Assembly: GCF_000423425.1 (NCBI RefSeq)
Contig: NZ_AUHY01000008.1
Location: 1 to 64,000 of the forward strand
Direction: 5' to 3'
DNA: 64,000 nucleotides
Origin: Meiothermus rufus DSM 22234
GTDB taxonomy: Bacteria > Deinococcota > Deinococci > Deinococcales > Thermaceae
The notes under the pieces were generated by a model. That model was not told the origin of the DNA. It saw only the letters and a program-made list of their open reading frames with translations, and searched no databases. Each line of letters begins with the position of its first letter. Positions within the stretch are counted from its first letter, which is position 1. Made by a program: the position numbers and the translations under genes. Positions 8,754 through 17,195 of this stretch are shown piece by piece.

Positions 8754-11700
8754 CTACTCCTCCCGGTCGGCGCCTGAGGGATAGTATACAGCCTCGAGGG
8801 GCTTCCTTAGCAACACGGCCCCTTCCATCTTTTGCAGCACCTGCTGGGCCAGCTTTTCCAACGGAACCCGGCTGGGCAGCAGCGGCTCACCACTTCGCCG
8901 GCGCAGCTCCTCGCGCACCCAGGCATCGGCGCTAGGGTGGTGCGCGGCCAGCCGCCAGACCTGGGAGGCCAGGGCAGCCGGCAGGTGGGGCGTGAGACCG
9001 ATTAGGGCCCGCAGCGCAAGCGGTATGGCCCCCAGCCGCAGGGCTTGCTCTAAGGCCAGACGGTAACAGGCTTTGCTCTGGGCGATCTCCTCCAGGGCAA
9101 AGTAGGTGCGGCCTAGGTGGTTGTAGGCCAAGGCCTCACCCCAGGGGTAATGACTTTGAACAAAACGCTCCAAGGCCTGGCGTTGCAGTTTGAGGGCCCG
9201 TTCGTAGGCCCCGTCGCGCATGGCCAGGCGGCCCAGCCCTACCAAGGCCCGGCCAATGGTGATCTGGTCACCCGTCTGATAAGCCGCTTCCAGGCTACCT
9301 TGCAAGCGCTCGTTGCACTCCTCGTTTTGGTACTCGATGCCCGCCACAGTGCCCAGGCCCAGCAGGGCAGCAGACTGGGTAAAGGGGTCACCGAGTTGGT
9401 TAGCAAAGGATAGGCTTTGTCGGTACATTTCCCGAGCCACGGCGTACTCGCCCAGCGAGGTGTAAAGCTGCCCCAGTCCAGCGAGCACCAGCCCCAGCCC
9501 CCTGGCATCCGATAAGGCCCGGTAGACCTCGAGGGCTTCCTGCAAGTAGCGCTGGGCTTGGGTGAAGTCGCCTTGCAGAAGGGCCAGAGAGCCCAGGTTG
9601 TATAGCGCGCTGCCCAGGCCCCAGGGCCATTTTTGTTGCCGGCGCATCTCCAGGCTTTGTACAAACAGTCCCCGGGCCTCTTGGGCCAGACCTAGCCCCA
9701 TGGCCGCCATCCCCAGGTTGTTGAGGGCGTAGGCGGTTTCGGAAGGGTCTATATGCCCCTGCCCTAGCGCCAGGCTCTGCTGGAGTACCCGGTAGGCTGC
9801 CGCGTTCTGTCCCTGGAGATACAGAAAGCGGCCCCAGCGGCCCAGGGCTAGGCTTCGTAGCAAGGGGTGGCTGCTTTGGGCTGCCCTGGACATCAAGGCT
9901 TCGCCTTCCCTAAACCAGCCCCGCAGTTCGAGCAACAAACACAACCCCTCTATCATCTGTAAGGCTAGCCGGTGATCTTCCCGTTGGAGGGTAAACTGCC
10001 AGGCCGCCCGCAGGTCGGCGTACTGCCGTGAGAGCAAAGGCAAAGCCCCCACCTGGTTGCCCCCGCGCAACTCCTGCTCGTGGTTGTGTAGCAGCAGAGC
10101 GTAGTAGGCTGCATGGGCTTGGCGTGTCGCCAGGGGGATTCCAGGCGCGAGGTGCTGGCGGATAACCGTTAGCATGCGGTATCCTTCGGGCTGCTTTTGC
10201 AAAAGAGCCCGGTCGAGCAGGGCGGACAAAAGCCCAGGAGAGCTGGCAGCAATGGTTTGGGCGGCGATGAGGTCAAAGGTTTCCTCAAAAACGGCTAGCT
10301 TTTGCAGGGTTTCCCGCTCTGCCGGGCTGAGCTGGGCCAGGCTGCTTTCCAGGACTTTCTGCAGGCTGCTGTGACGATCCGGCAGGTTGCTCAGACCACC
10401 CTCCAGCAGCTCCAGGCCTTGCTGCAGATTTTGCGCAATTTCCTGGCAAGACATCACCCGTAGGAGGGCTGCAGCCAGCTCGAGGCCCAGGGGGAGCCCT
10501 GAGAGTAGGCGGCATATCTGGCCGATGGCGCTCCAGTCCTCGGCGCTGGGGATAAAGTGGGGCTGCACCCGTTGGGCCAGCAGGCAGAACAGCTCCGCGG
10601 CGGGGCTGCGCTGTGGGGGCTGATCCGGGGGAGGGTAGCGCAGGCCGCGAACCTCGTAAACCCATTCGCTGCGCAGGCGAAAGCGTACCCTCGAGGTCAA
10701 AACCAGCTTGACCTGGGGGCTATGGCGCAGTAGGTCTTCTAGGGCCTTAGGGTCGGAAAGTTCCTCAGCCTCGTCCAGAAAAAGATAGGCCGGTCGGTGG
10801 CTGAGATGGTGCCGGAGGGCCTCCTGTAGGTCGCCCTTTCCCGAAACAGCTAATCCCAGGGCCTCGGCTAGGCTTTCGTAGAGTGGACGGCCCTGCACCG
10901 GTACCCAGTAAACCGTGGCCTTCTGGGTAGCTAGCCTTTCCGCCAGAGCCAGGGCCAGCCGGGTCTTACCCACCCCTCCAGGTCCTATCAGGTTGAGCAA
11001 GCGACAGTCGGGCCGCTGTAAAAGGGTCCACACCTCGGCCTGTTCGGCCTCCCGTCCCACCAGCGGAGTGGGAGGGCTGGGCAGGCTGGGAATGGCCGGG
11101 TCTGGGTTGAGGCGGGCTGCCCGGGCCTGCGCTTCCGGGCTGGGTTGAAGGCCCAGCTCATCCCAGAGGCTCTGCTCCAAGCCGCGGTAGATGCGCAGGG
11201 CAGCAGCCCGGTCGCCCTGGGCTTCACATAGCCGCATGGCCTCGAGGTAAGGCCGTTCGCTCAGGGGATCGGCAGCGATGGCCAGCCGCCATAAGGCTAG
11301 GGCCTCAGCAGGGCGGCCTTGCGCTTCTTCCTGCCGGGCCAGCGTGTGCAACCCTTCCAGGTAGCTTTGTTGCAGACTCGAGCGAACCTGTTCCAACCAG
11401 TGTTCAAAGCTGGCGGTCTCGCGGGGTTGTAGGCCTTGCAAAAATGGACCTCGGTATAGCTGCAAAGCCGTGCGGTACCGACCGGTAGCCAAGGCCTCCT
11501 GGAAGGCCCACAGGTCTACCTCTATCCAGCAGGGGTCGAGCCGCAGAAGTTGCTGGCCCTCTTTGCGTAGGGCAGGCCCCAGCAGCTTGCTCAGGCGCGA
11601 GACCTCCTGCCGCAAACTAGCCCGGGCCAGCGCTTCCGGGTTTTCCGGCCAGAGCAGCGCCACCACCTGGCTACGCGTGGCCCCGGCCCGCTCGACCGCC

Positions 11701-11822
11701 AAAAAGGCCAGCAGGGCCAGGGCCTTACGGGTGGCCAGGCGCTGAGGCTGGCCATTCTTTTCTAGCCCCGGCGGCCCCAGGAGCCGGAGTTTGAGGGACG
11801 GGCCGGGTACGGCAGGCATCAT
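8754..11822 (-). CDS. SARP/BTAD-family regulator with NB-ARC-like ATPase and TPR domains
   Basis: A 1022-residue signalling regulator. Order of parts: OmpR-type winged helix (about 8-95), BTAD helical domain (about 100-240), a P-loop ATPase with Walker A GPGGVGKT near 277 and Walker B AYLFLDEAEEL near 345, a helical linker, then a long C-terminal array of TPR repeats (about 600-960) rich in alternating Leu/Ala/Tyr. The layout matches AfsR/MalT-like activators, in which the TPR part senses a ligand or partner. Two adjacent ATGs (11822 and 11819) follow the -10-like box TAGCAT at 11833-11828, consistent with a leaderless transcript. The target is unknown. It lies downstream of the GGDEF gene and the small membrane gene. 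Confidence 0.85.
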   Translation of the reverse strand: MMPAVPGPSLKLRLLGPPGLEKNGQPQRLATRKALALLAFLAVERAGATRSQVVALLWPENPEALARASLRQEVSRLSKLLGPALRKEGQQLLRLDPCWIEVDLWAFQEALATGRYRTALQLYRGPFLQGLQPRETASFEHWLEQVRSSLQQSYLEGLHTLARQEEAQGRPAEALALWRLAIAADPLSERPYLEAMRLCEAQGDRAAALRIYRGLEQSLWDELGLQPSPEAQARAARLNPDPAIPSLPSPPTPLVGREAEQAEVWTLLQRPDCRLLNLIGPGGVGKTRLALALAERLATQKATVYWVPVQGRPLYESLAEALGLAVSGKGDLQEALRHHLSHRPAYLFLDEAEELSDPKALEDLLRHSPQVKLVLTSRVRFRLRSEWVYEVRGLRYPPPDQPPQRSPAAELFCLLAQRVQPHFIPSAEDWSAIGQICRLLSGLPLGLELAAALLRVMSCQEIAQNLQQGLELLEGGLSNLPDRHSSLQKVLESSLAQLSPAERETLQKLAVFEETFDLIAAQTIAASSPGLLSALLDRALLQKQPEGYRMLTVIRQHLAPGIPLATRQAHAAYYALLLHNHEQELRGGNQVGALPLLSRQYADLRAAWQFTLQREDHRLALQMIEGLCLLLELRGWFREGEALMSRAAQSSHPLLRSLALGRWGRFLYLQGQNAAAYRVLQQSLALGQGHIDPSETAYALNNLGMAAMGLGLAQEARGLFVQSLEMRRQQKWPWGLGSALYNLGSLALLQGDFTQAQRYLQEALEVYRALSDARGLGLVLAGLGQLYTSLGEYAVAREMYRQSLSFANQLGDPFTQSAALLGLGTVAGIEYQNEECNERLQGSLEAAYQTGDQITIGRALVGLGRLAMRDGAYERALKLQRQALERFVQSHYPWGEALAYNHLGRTYFALEEIAQSKACYRLALEQALRLGAIPLALRALIGLTPHLPAALASQVWRLAAHHPSADAWVREELRRRSGEPLLPSRVPLEKLAQQVLQKMEGAVLLRKPLEAVYYPSGADREE
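8783..8813 (-). promoter_or_regulatory. Probable valS promoter inside the end of the SARP gene
   Basis: On the minus strand, TATACT (8788-8783) lies 19 nt after TTGCTA (8813-8808). Transcription would start near 8776, giving a leader of about 320 nt with the T-box. The boxes overlap the last codons of the upstream SARP/BTAD gene. The spacing is longer than ideal. Confidence 0.4.
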
Positions 11823-11879
11823 GCAGCATGCTAGGACGGTTTGGCCCCCGCACAGCGTGGCCTAGTGCCCAGTTAAGCC

Positions 11880-12011
11880 CTATAGGTTTTGCAGCAGCAC
11901 CACTACCAGCCAGACTAGAAAGATCACCGCTGCACCCAGGGCAAGGCCATAGCGGAAAGCAGGGGGAATCCTCGGTTCTGGCATATACGAACTGCGCGTG
12001 CGGTTGGTCAT
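11880..12011 (-). CDS. Small single-pass membrane protein (43 aa), unknown function
   Basis: A complete small gene: ATG at 12011 preceded by a strong GGAGGA site, 43 codons, TAG at 11882-11880. Residues 1-20 are polar and proline-rich; residues 21-41 form one hydrophobic helix (AAVIFLVWLVVVLL), and the protein ends QNL. The topology is probably N-terminus in the cytoplasm. It begins 14 nt after the stop of the GGDEF gene and precedes the SARP gene, so it is likely co-transcribed with the former. I do not recognise a family; the good ribosome site and the membrane pattern argue it is real. Confidence 0.6.
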   Translation of the reverse strand: MTNRTRSSYMPEPRIPPAFRYGLALGAAVIFLVWLVVVLLQNL

Positions 12012-12025
12012 GGCTCCTCCTTGCC

Positions 12026-12679
12026 TCAGTAGTAAAGACCGGGGAAGGTCTGGTTGCCTCCAGCGCTTTGGGCTTCTGCTAAGAAGCGCTTAGCCCGTTC
12101 CAAAACCTGTTGGGCCGAGGCTGCCTCTTCAGATCCGGCAAACCCCAGGCTGATGGTGGGCTTTAGGTTGGGATGAAGCTGGTTCCAGGGGTATTTGGCC
12201 ACGGTCAGGCGGAGCCGCTCGCAGACCCCGAAGGTTCGGTCGCCGCTAATACCTCGCAGGAGAAGGCCAAAGCCTTGCTCGCCGATTCGACCGGCAAGAT
12301 CCGAGGCCCGCAGGGCCTTGCGCACCATCAGACCCAGTCGGCGCAGGACTTCCTGATGCACCTCGGTGCCGAAGCCTTGCCGGAGGGCCTCGAGGCCATC
12401 GGGCTCGAGGTAAACCAGGCTGAAGGCCTCCCCTTTTTGGAAGACCTGCTCCAGAGCGCTGGTAAAGGCGGATGGATTAAGGAGGCCGGTGAGGGGGTCT
12501 TCTTCCAGGGTAAAGTTCCGGCTGCTGAGTAGGCTCTGCTGGCGGGCCTCGAGCAGGCGTAGGGCTTCTTCCAGCGAGGCTTTGAGCGTGGACAGGTTGG
12601 GGTGGGGTTGCTCAAGCTGGTGGCGCATCTGTTGCAGTGCTTCGGCCAGCCTCAGGTCTTCTTCGCGCATGGGATTCAT
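12026..12679 (-). CDS. GGDEF-like protein with degenerate active site
   Basis: An N-terminal coiled-coil region (about 5-55) leads into a diguanylate-cyclase fold starting at the conserved DPLTGLLNPSAF. The catalytic loop, normally RxGGDEF, reads RIGEQGF (residues 131-137), so the acidic residues needed for metal and catalysis are gone. The protein is therefore probably not a cyclase and could be a c-di-GMP or GTP sensor or a structural partner. No membrane segment is present. TATAAT at 12693-12688 lies 8 nt before the ATG, indicating a leaderless transcript. The small membrane gene follows in the same direction. Confidence 0.8.
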   Translation of the reverse strand: MNPMREEDLRLAEALQQMRHQLEQPHPNLSTLKASLEEALRLLEARQQSLLSSRNFTLEEDPLTGLLNPSAFTSALEQVFQKGEAFSLVYLEPDGLEALRQGFGTEVHQEVLRRLGLMVRKALRASDLAGRIGEQGFGLLLRGISGDRTFGVCERLRLTVAKYPWNQLHPNLKPTISLGFAGSEEAASAQQVLERAKRFLAEAQSAGGNQTFPGLYY

Positions 12680-12687
12680 TTAGGCGG

Positions 12688-12714
12688 ATTATAGGCAGGC
12701 CATAAGGGCCTGCC
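12688..12714 (-). promoter_or_regulatory. -10 box of the GGDEF gene abutting an 8-bp inverted repeat
   Basis: TATAAT (minus strand, 12693-12688) is immediately adjacent to a perfect inverted repeat GGCAGGCC / GGCCTGCC (12694-12701 and 12707-12714, 5-nt loop). The repeat fills the -35 to -10 spacer, so it may be an operator; it also lies just after the stop of the upstream ferritin-like gene and could serve as its terminator, though no U-run follows. Confidence 0.45.
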
Positions 12715-12757
12715 TGTGAAGAATAAACATAACCTAAAGGCCGCTGGCCCCTAGGGT

Positions 12758-13651
12758 TCAGGTGCGCTTGATGTTGCCGTTGAGGCCATTGGGGAAGAAG
12801 CCCCCCATCGTTTTGTTTGCATCACCGGTCAGGTAGACGATTTTCAAGACCTCGCTGGTGTCGCGACCAAAGGCGATGCCATCATTGTCGGCTAGCACCA
12901 GGTTGGCCCGGTTATCTTTGACGATACCCTCATCCTTGCCGCCCCCCACGCTGCCGCGCAGGTTGCTGATGGCCTGAACCACGTCCTTGACCGTGAGGCT
13001 AGAGGTCACCATCACGTCCTTGCGCTCGTGCAGCAGCAGCCGGATAACCCCGGCGTGGTAGGCCTCTACGGCCAGGATACCGGCGGCGGAGTCGAGCACG
13101 GTGTTTTTGTCGGTGATCAGCTTGGCTGCGCCTTTGTAGGCGCTGACCCCTACATCCTCGAAGATAAAGGCCCCGTGGATGAAGAAAAGCTCGTTGGCGA
13201 AGGGGTTGAAGTTGGTGATGGCCCCATTGCTGGCGGCGTTGCCAGCATCCCGGAAGGCCTGGTCGAGGTCGATGACCGGGCGATCTACGGCAGCGTTGCC
13301 CAGGGCCAGGCGGATGAACTTGACGTGGGCCAGCTCGTCCTCAGCGATCTCCTGGGCATACTCCAGCACATCTGGGCTCAGACCGGGGATAGGGCTGGTG
13401 CCGGTAAAGCCGCTGGGCAGGCGAATCTCGGCGTTGCCCCCCAGGGTGGCGATCTCGTTGATGCGCCCCACTGCGGCCAGGTAGAAAGCCGCCTCGAGGT
13501 ACTCCAGGTTGAGGGCAAAGTTCAGCACGTCCACGTCGATGTTGGGGCTTTGGCTCATGCCGGGGGTAGTGGCGCAGGCCCCCACCACCCCGCCCAACAC
13601 CAACCCGGTGCCAATCAGACCAGCCTGCCTAAGCATTTCCCTGCGGTTCAT
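12758..13651 (-). CDS. Exported ferritin-like diiron-domain protein (Ferritin_2 / desiccation-related family)
   Basis: A 297-residue protein with an N-terminal export signal: NRREML suggests the Tat route, and the VGAC end of the hydrophobic stretch looks like a lipobox, so it may be a surface lipoprotein. The mature part is a four-helix ferritin-like bundle that keeps likely metal ligands in each helix: EYLEAAFY, EDELAHVKF, FEDVGVSAY and VEAYHAGVIR. The family includes plant desiccation-related proteins; substrate and partner are unknown. The ATG has a good AGGAGG site and lies 12 nt after the CHRD gene, so the two are co-transcribed. Confidence 0.82.
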   Translation of the reverse strand: MNRREMLRQAGLIGTGLVLGGVVGACATTPGMSQSPNIDVDVLNFALNLEYLEAAFYLAAVGRINEIATLGGNAEIRLPSGFTGTSPIPGLSPDVLEYAQEIAEDELAHVKFIRLALGNAAVDRPVIDLDQAFRDAGNAASNGAITNFNPFANELFFIHGAFIFEDVGVSAYKGAAKLITDKNTVLDSAAGILAVEAYHAGVIRLLLHERKDVMVTSSLTVKDVVQAISNLRGSVGGGKDEGIVKDNRANLVLADNDGIAFGRDTSEVLKIVYLTGDANKTMGGFFPNGLNGNIKRT

Positions 13652-13663
13652 AGCTTTCCTCCT

Positions 13664-14164
13664 CTAGAACACGATTTGTCCCCGAATCTCGCCAGCCCGG
13701 AAGGCGGTGGTGTGGATGTCGAAGTACAGCTCGCCTTGGCGCAGCCGGGTGAGGTCTTCCACGCTGAGCTCGAGGCGATCCACAAAGGTAGCGCTCCTGC
13801 CATCGGGAGCAGCCATCACCTTGAGGGCTTGCAATAAGGGGCCGTTCTGTCCTTTGGCGCCACGGTGAATGTGCACCGCGCTGGTCAGGCGGGCGTTGAG
13901 GGCGGGGTCGTCCACCGGGTCACGGGTGTAGTCGCGGAAGGCCCCGGCCAGGTTGGCCACGACCCCTTGCAGGCTCAGCACGTTGCCCATCAGCTCCAGG
14001 CGCACCACCGCCAAAGCCGGGGTGTTGACCGGGTTGGGCACGATCTCCGCTCCGCTCAGCACCACCGCCCGCACCTGGCCCATGCCCTGCCCCAGGGCTA
14101 CCGAACCCAGGCCCAGGGCAGCCAGGCTGCTGCCTAGACCTTTAAGAAAGAACCGGCGTTGCAT
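13664..14164 (-). CDS. Exported CHRD-domain protein
   Basis: 166 residues with a Tat-like signal (MQRRFFLKGL followed by a hydrophobic stretch ending LGSVALG). The rest is one CHRD domain, the beta-rich domain first named in chordin: it contains HIHRGAKGQNGP in the middle and ends with the conserved FDIHTTAFRAGEIRGQIVF pattern. The start at 14164 was chosen over upstream in-frame codons because GGAGG lies just before it and the signal peptide then begins correctly. Bacterial CHRD proteins have no settled function. It sits between two ferritin-like genes, suggesting one extracytoplasmic system. Confidence 0.82.
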   Translation of the reverse strand: MQRRFFLKGLGSSLAALGLGSVALGQGMGQVRAVVLSGAEIVPNPVNTPALAVVRLELMGNVLSLQGVVANLAGAFRDYTRDPVDDPALNARLTSAVHIHRGAKGQNGPLLQALKVMAAPDGRSATFVDRLELSVEDLTRLRQGELYFDIHTTAFRAGEIRGQIVF

Positions 14165-14239
14165 ACAAACCTCCTTTCCTAGCTCCCGCGGGAAGCCGCT
14201 GGGGTTTCCCGCGGGGAAGATGCGCAATCCTTCCAGCGC

Positions 14240-14881
14240 CTAACGACGGATAAAGCCCTGCACCGCCCGGGTGGCCTGTTCGGGGGTGATGGCCGCAGCG
14301 AAGGCCCGGCCTACTGGGGTCTGAGGCCCCTCTACCCGCCCGCCCAGGCTGATCACTGCGTCGCGCAGGATGGCCAGGTGGGCTTCCTCGTTCATACCGA
14401 TACTGGCTGCAGCGGAGAGCACGGCCTTGTTCTGGATCAGGGGGATGGCCCCCAGGTAGGCCCCGGTGAAGGCGGTCTCCAGGGCCACCAGGGTCTCCAG
14501 CACCTTGAGGCGGTTGGCGGCGTTGAACTGCAGGTCGCCGTAGGTGAACTGGGGCCGGGCTACCGGGGTGGCCCGGAAGGGGCCGCTGATGGTGTCCTGT
14601 AGGGCCTTGACGTGAGCCTCCTCGTGCTTGAGAGCCTCGGCCAGGTAGTCGCGGATGTTGCTGGGGAAGGCCACGGTCAGGGCCCGGGTGTAGGCGTCGG
14701 TGGCCAGGTATTCCGCGGTGAGGGCCAGGTTGAGCACATCCAGATCGCTCACCCCCTGGGACTGGGCCAGGGCCAGGTGGCCGAGCTGGGTGGCCAGGGC
14801 CGCGCTCAGGCCCCCGGCGGTCAGCACCTTAACAAACTGACGGCGGTTGGCTTTTTTCTGGCTTTCCAAGATTTCTAGCAT
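14240..14881 (-). CDS. Exported ferritin-like diiron-domain protein
   Basis: 213 residues from ATG 14881, which has AAGGAG seven nt upstream; an upstream in-frame start lacks such a site. The N-terminus (ANRRQFVKVLTAGG, then a hydrophobic stretch to LALAQ) is a Tat signal with a probable signal peptidase site. The mature part is a ferritin-like bundle with EYLATDAY, KHEEAHVKAL, ALETAFTGAY and MNEEAHLAIL, so the carboxylate/histidine set for two metals is present. It is a distant paralogue of the product of 12758-13651. It starts 27 nt after the SnoaL-like gene. Confidence 0.82.
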   Translation of the reverse strand: MLEILESQKKANRRQFVKVLTAGGLSAALATQLGHLALAQSQGVSDLDVLNLALTAEYLATDAYTRALTVAFPSNIRDYLAEALKHEEAHVKALQDTISGPFRATPVARPQFTYGDLQFNAANRLKVLETLVALETAFTGAYLGAIPLIQNKAVLSAAASIGMNEEAHLAILRDAVISLGGRVEGPQTPVGRAFAAAITPEQATRAVQGFIRR

Positions 14882-14908
14882 GGTCTTCTCCTTTTGCAAC
14901 AAGAGGGC

Positions 14909-15358
14909 TTAGAGCCGCGGAGCCGAAGGAGGTTGAGGGGCTGCGGCGGGCTGGAGGTGCAGGTAGAGCAGAAGCTGGGGGTAGCCCAGCAGGCTCCAGT
15001 GCTCCACGATCAGCCCCTGCCGCAGGCGCAAAAGCTCGAGGTTCTCGAAAGCCAGGCGGCATCCACTGGGGGCCAGGCCAGCAAACACCCCACGGTGGGT
15101 ACCCTGCCAGTGGCTGTGCAGGGCGACCTGCTCGCCCTCGGCCACCAGGTGCAGGATGCGGACCTCGAGGTCGGGAAAGCCGGCGTGCAGCAAGGCGTAC
15201 AGCCGCTTGGCGTCTTCTCGCCCGCCCGATAGGCCGGACATCAGCGGGGCGTGGTGGTGGTACTGGGGGGAGAGCAGCTCATCTACCGCGCCCAGGTTGC
15301 CCCGGTTCACCACCTCCTCCACAAAGCGCCGCACGATGCTTTTGTTAACCTCGAACAC
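14909..15358 (-). CDS. SnoaL-like / ester cyclase family protein
   Basis: A 149-residue NTF2-fold protein of the SnoaL-like polyketide cyclase / ester cyclase group, seen from the pattern VRRFVEEVVNRGNLGAVDELLSPQYHHHAPL and the later EGEQVALHSHWQGTHRG. The C-terminal 15 residues are proline-rich and non-conserved. The start is GTG with GGAGGT about 7 nt upstream. The family covers enzymes and non-enzymatic proteins, so activity cannot be assigned. It appears to be the first gene of the ferritin-like/CHRD operon and is divergent from mrp. Confidence 0.75.
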   Translation of the reverse strand: MFEVNKSIVRRFVEEVVNRGNLGAVDELLSPQYHHHAPLMSGLSGGREDAKRLYALLHAGFPDLEVRILHLVAEGEQVALHSHWQGTHRGVFAGLAPSGCRLAFENLELLRLRQGLIVEHWSLLGYPQLLLYLHLQPAAAPQPPSAPRL

Positions 15359-15492
15359 CTTTTCAACCTCCGCCGCCAGTGTGCCAAAGCCGGCGTAAAA
15401 AAAACGTCAAAGGGGAAATTGTGCTGTAAAACCGGGTAATGTGACGCTAGCCCCGTTCATCGGAGGATTTCCAGGCATAATCTGAATACGAG

Positions 15493-16542
15493 ATGAGTTT
15501 GCCCACCGAAGCCCAGGTGCTGGAGGCCCTTAAAACCGTTCACGACCCCGAGCTGCACAAGGATTTGGTCTCGCTGGGGATGGTGGAGAAAGTCGCGGTG
15601 GAAGGGGCCAAAGTAGCGGTCAAGATCAACCTGACTACCCCGGCCTGCCCCCTCAAAGAGCAGATTGCCCAGGAAGTACGCCAGGCCCTTCGCCAGATTG
15701 GCGCTAGCGAGGTGGAGGTGCAGTTTGGCGCCCAGGTGCGGCCGCCGCACAACCTGCCTTTGCCCGGAATCAAGCACATTGTGGCCATTGCCTCGGGTAA
15801 GGGAGGGGTGGGGAAGAGCACGGTGGCGGCCAACCTGGCCATTGCTCTGGCCCAGGAGGGGGCCAGCGTGGGCTTGCTGGATGCCGACATCTACGGCCCC
15901 AGCCAGGCCCAGATGCTGGGGGCCCAGGCCTTGCGTTTGCGGGTGGATGAACAGAAGCGGATGCTCCCCCTGGAGCGCTATGGTATTAAGTTCATCAGCA
16001 TTGCCAACATCGTGCCACCGGGGCAGGCTATGGTCTGGCGGGGGCCCATTTTGCACGGTACGCTCAAGCAGTTTTTGCAGGAGGTGGCCTGGGGCGAGCT
16101 CGACTACCTGATCATCGACCTGCCTCCGGGTACCGGGGATGTCCAGCTTTCCCTAGCCCAGCTCACCCGGCTTTCCGGTGGGGTGATTGTGACCACCCCG
16201 CAGGATGTGGCCCGTATTGACGCGGAGCGGGCGCTGGATATGTTCCGCCGCGTACAGGTGGAGGTGCTGGGCGTTTTGGAAAACATGTCCTACTACGAGC
16301 AAAACGGCCAGCGGGTCTATATCTTTGGACAGGGTGGGGGCCGTCGGATGGCCGAGCAGTACCAGACCGCTTTCCTGGGGGAGATTCCCTTGGCGCTTTC
16401 GGTGCGTGAAGGGGGGGATGCTGGGGTGCCGGTGGTGCTGGGCCACCCCGACTCGCCCGAGGCCGAGGCCTTTCGCCAGGCCGCGCGCAATCTGGCTGGG
16501 CGTCTTTCGGTGCAGTCGTACCTGATGCTGCCAATGGCCTAG
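15493..16542 (+). CDS. mrp: Mrp/ApbC-type iron-sulfur cluster carrier ATPase
   Basis: A P-loop ATPase of the Mrp/NBP35 class that carries and transfers [4Fe-4S] clusters. The first 80 residues are a MIP18/DUF59 domain (VLEALKTVHDPELHKDLVSLGMV); the deviant Walker A ASGKGGVGKST follows near residue 100, then DADIYGPSQ and LIIDLPPGTGD. The usual CxxC pair near the C-terminus of many Mrp proteins is not visible here: the region reads ENMSYYEQNGQRVYIFGQGGG. CATAAT lies 11 nt before the ATG. An Fe-S type regulator follows 11 nt downstream, in keeping with a role in Fe-S biogenesis. Confidence 0.92.
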   Translation: MSLPTEAQVLEALKTVHDPELHKDLVSLGMVEKVAVEGAKVAVKINLTTPACPLKEQIAQEVRQALRQIGASEVEVQFGAQVRPPHNLPLPGIKHIVAIASGKGGVGKSTVAANLAIALAQEGASVGLLDADIYGPSQAQMLGAQALRLRVDEQKRMLPLERYGIKFISIANIVPPGQAMVWRGPILHGTLKQFLQEVAWGELDYLIIDLPPGTGDVQLSLAQLTRLSGGVIVTTPQDVARIDAERALDMFRRVQVEVLGVLENMSYYEQNGQRVYIFGQGGGRRMAEQYQTAFLGEIPLALSVREGGDAGVPVVLGHPDSPEAEAFRQAARNLAGRLSVQSYLMLPMA

Positions 16543-16553
16543 GGGTAGTAGGT

Positions 16554-17192
16554 ATGGCCTTGGGACTGGGAGAGACTAAACTGCGCATCCTCGAGACCCT
16601 GCGTGCAGGGCCGCGTTGCGCAGGGGCTTTGGCCGAGTCCCTGGGCATCTCCAAGGTTGCGGTGCACCGCCATCTGGAAGACCTCGAGCGCGAAGGGCTG
16701 GTGCGGGCGCACCTAGAAAAAAGTGAGGGCCGGGGCCGGCCCAAGCAGGTCTACCAGGCCATAGACGAACAGGCCCCCTATGCCCGCATGTGCGCCGATG
16801 TGCTCACCCACCTCAAAGAGCTTTTCGGGGCCGGGTTGGTGCTGGAGGTGCTGGCCAGGCGCAATGCCAAGCTCCTGGAGGAGCTGGCCCCCCATATGCA
16901 GGGGTTGGCCCTCGAGCAAAAGCTCTATCGCTTGGCCGAGTTCCTCACCGAGCAGGGCTATCAGGCTAGCTTCTACTTTGAAGAAGGGGCCTGGTACCTG
17001 GAGCAAGCCCGCTGCCCCAAGCTGGCCCTATCCATCGAGCACAGTGAGTTTTGCCAGAGTGAGCTGGAGATGTACCAGAAACTGCTGGGGCTGCCGGTAG
17101 TGCGCGAGGAGCGCATCGCTGCGGGGGGACGCTGTTGCCGTTACCGCATCGCGGCCCCCAGCGCTAGCCCAGAGAAACGACCATCAGGGTAG
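16554..17192 (+). CDS. SufR-like iron-sulfur sensing transcriptional regulator
   Basis: 212 residues: an N-terminal winged HTH of the DeoR/ArsR type (residues 8-65, ALAESLGISKVAVHRHLEDLEREGLV) and a C-terminal sensing part with cysteines at 154, 167, 194 and 195 plus histidine 163, an arrangement like the [4Fe-4S]-binding region of SufR. SufR represses the suf operon when its cluster is intact. The gene is 11 nt after mrp and surely co-transcribed. The suf genes themselves are not in the window, so its targets are inferred. Confidence 0.82.
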   Translation: MALGLGETKLRILETLRAGPRCAGALAESLGISKVAVHRHLEDLEREGLVRAHLEKSEGRGRPKQVYQAIDEQAPYARMCADVLTHLKELFGAGLVLEVLARRNAKLLEELAPHMQGLALEQKLYRLAEFLTEQGYQASFYFEEGAWYLEQARCPKLALSIEHSEFCQSELEMYQKLLGLPVVREERIAAGGRCCRYRIAAPSASPEKRPSG

Positions 17193-17195
17193 CGG

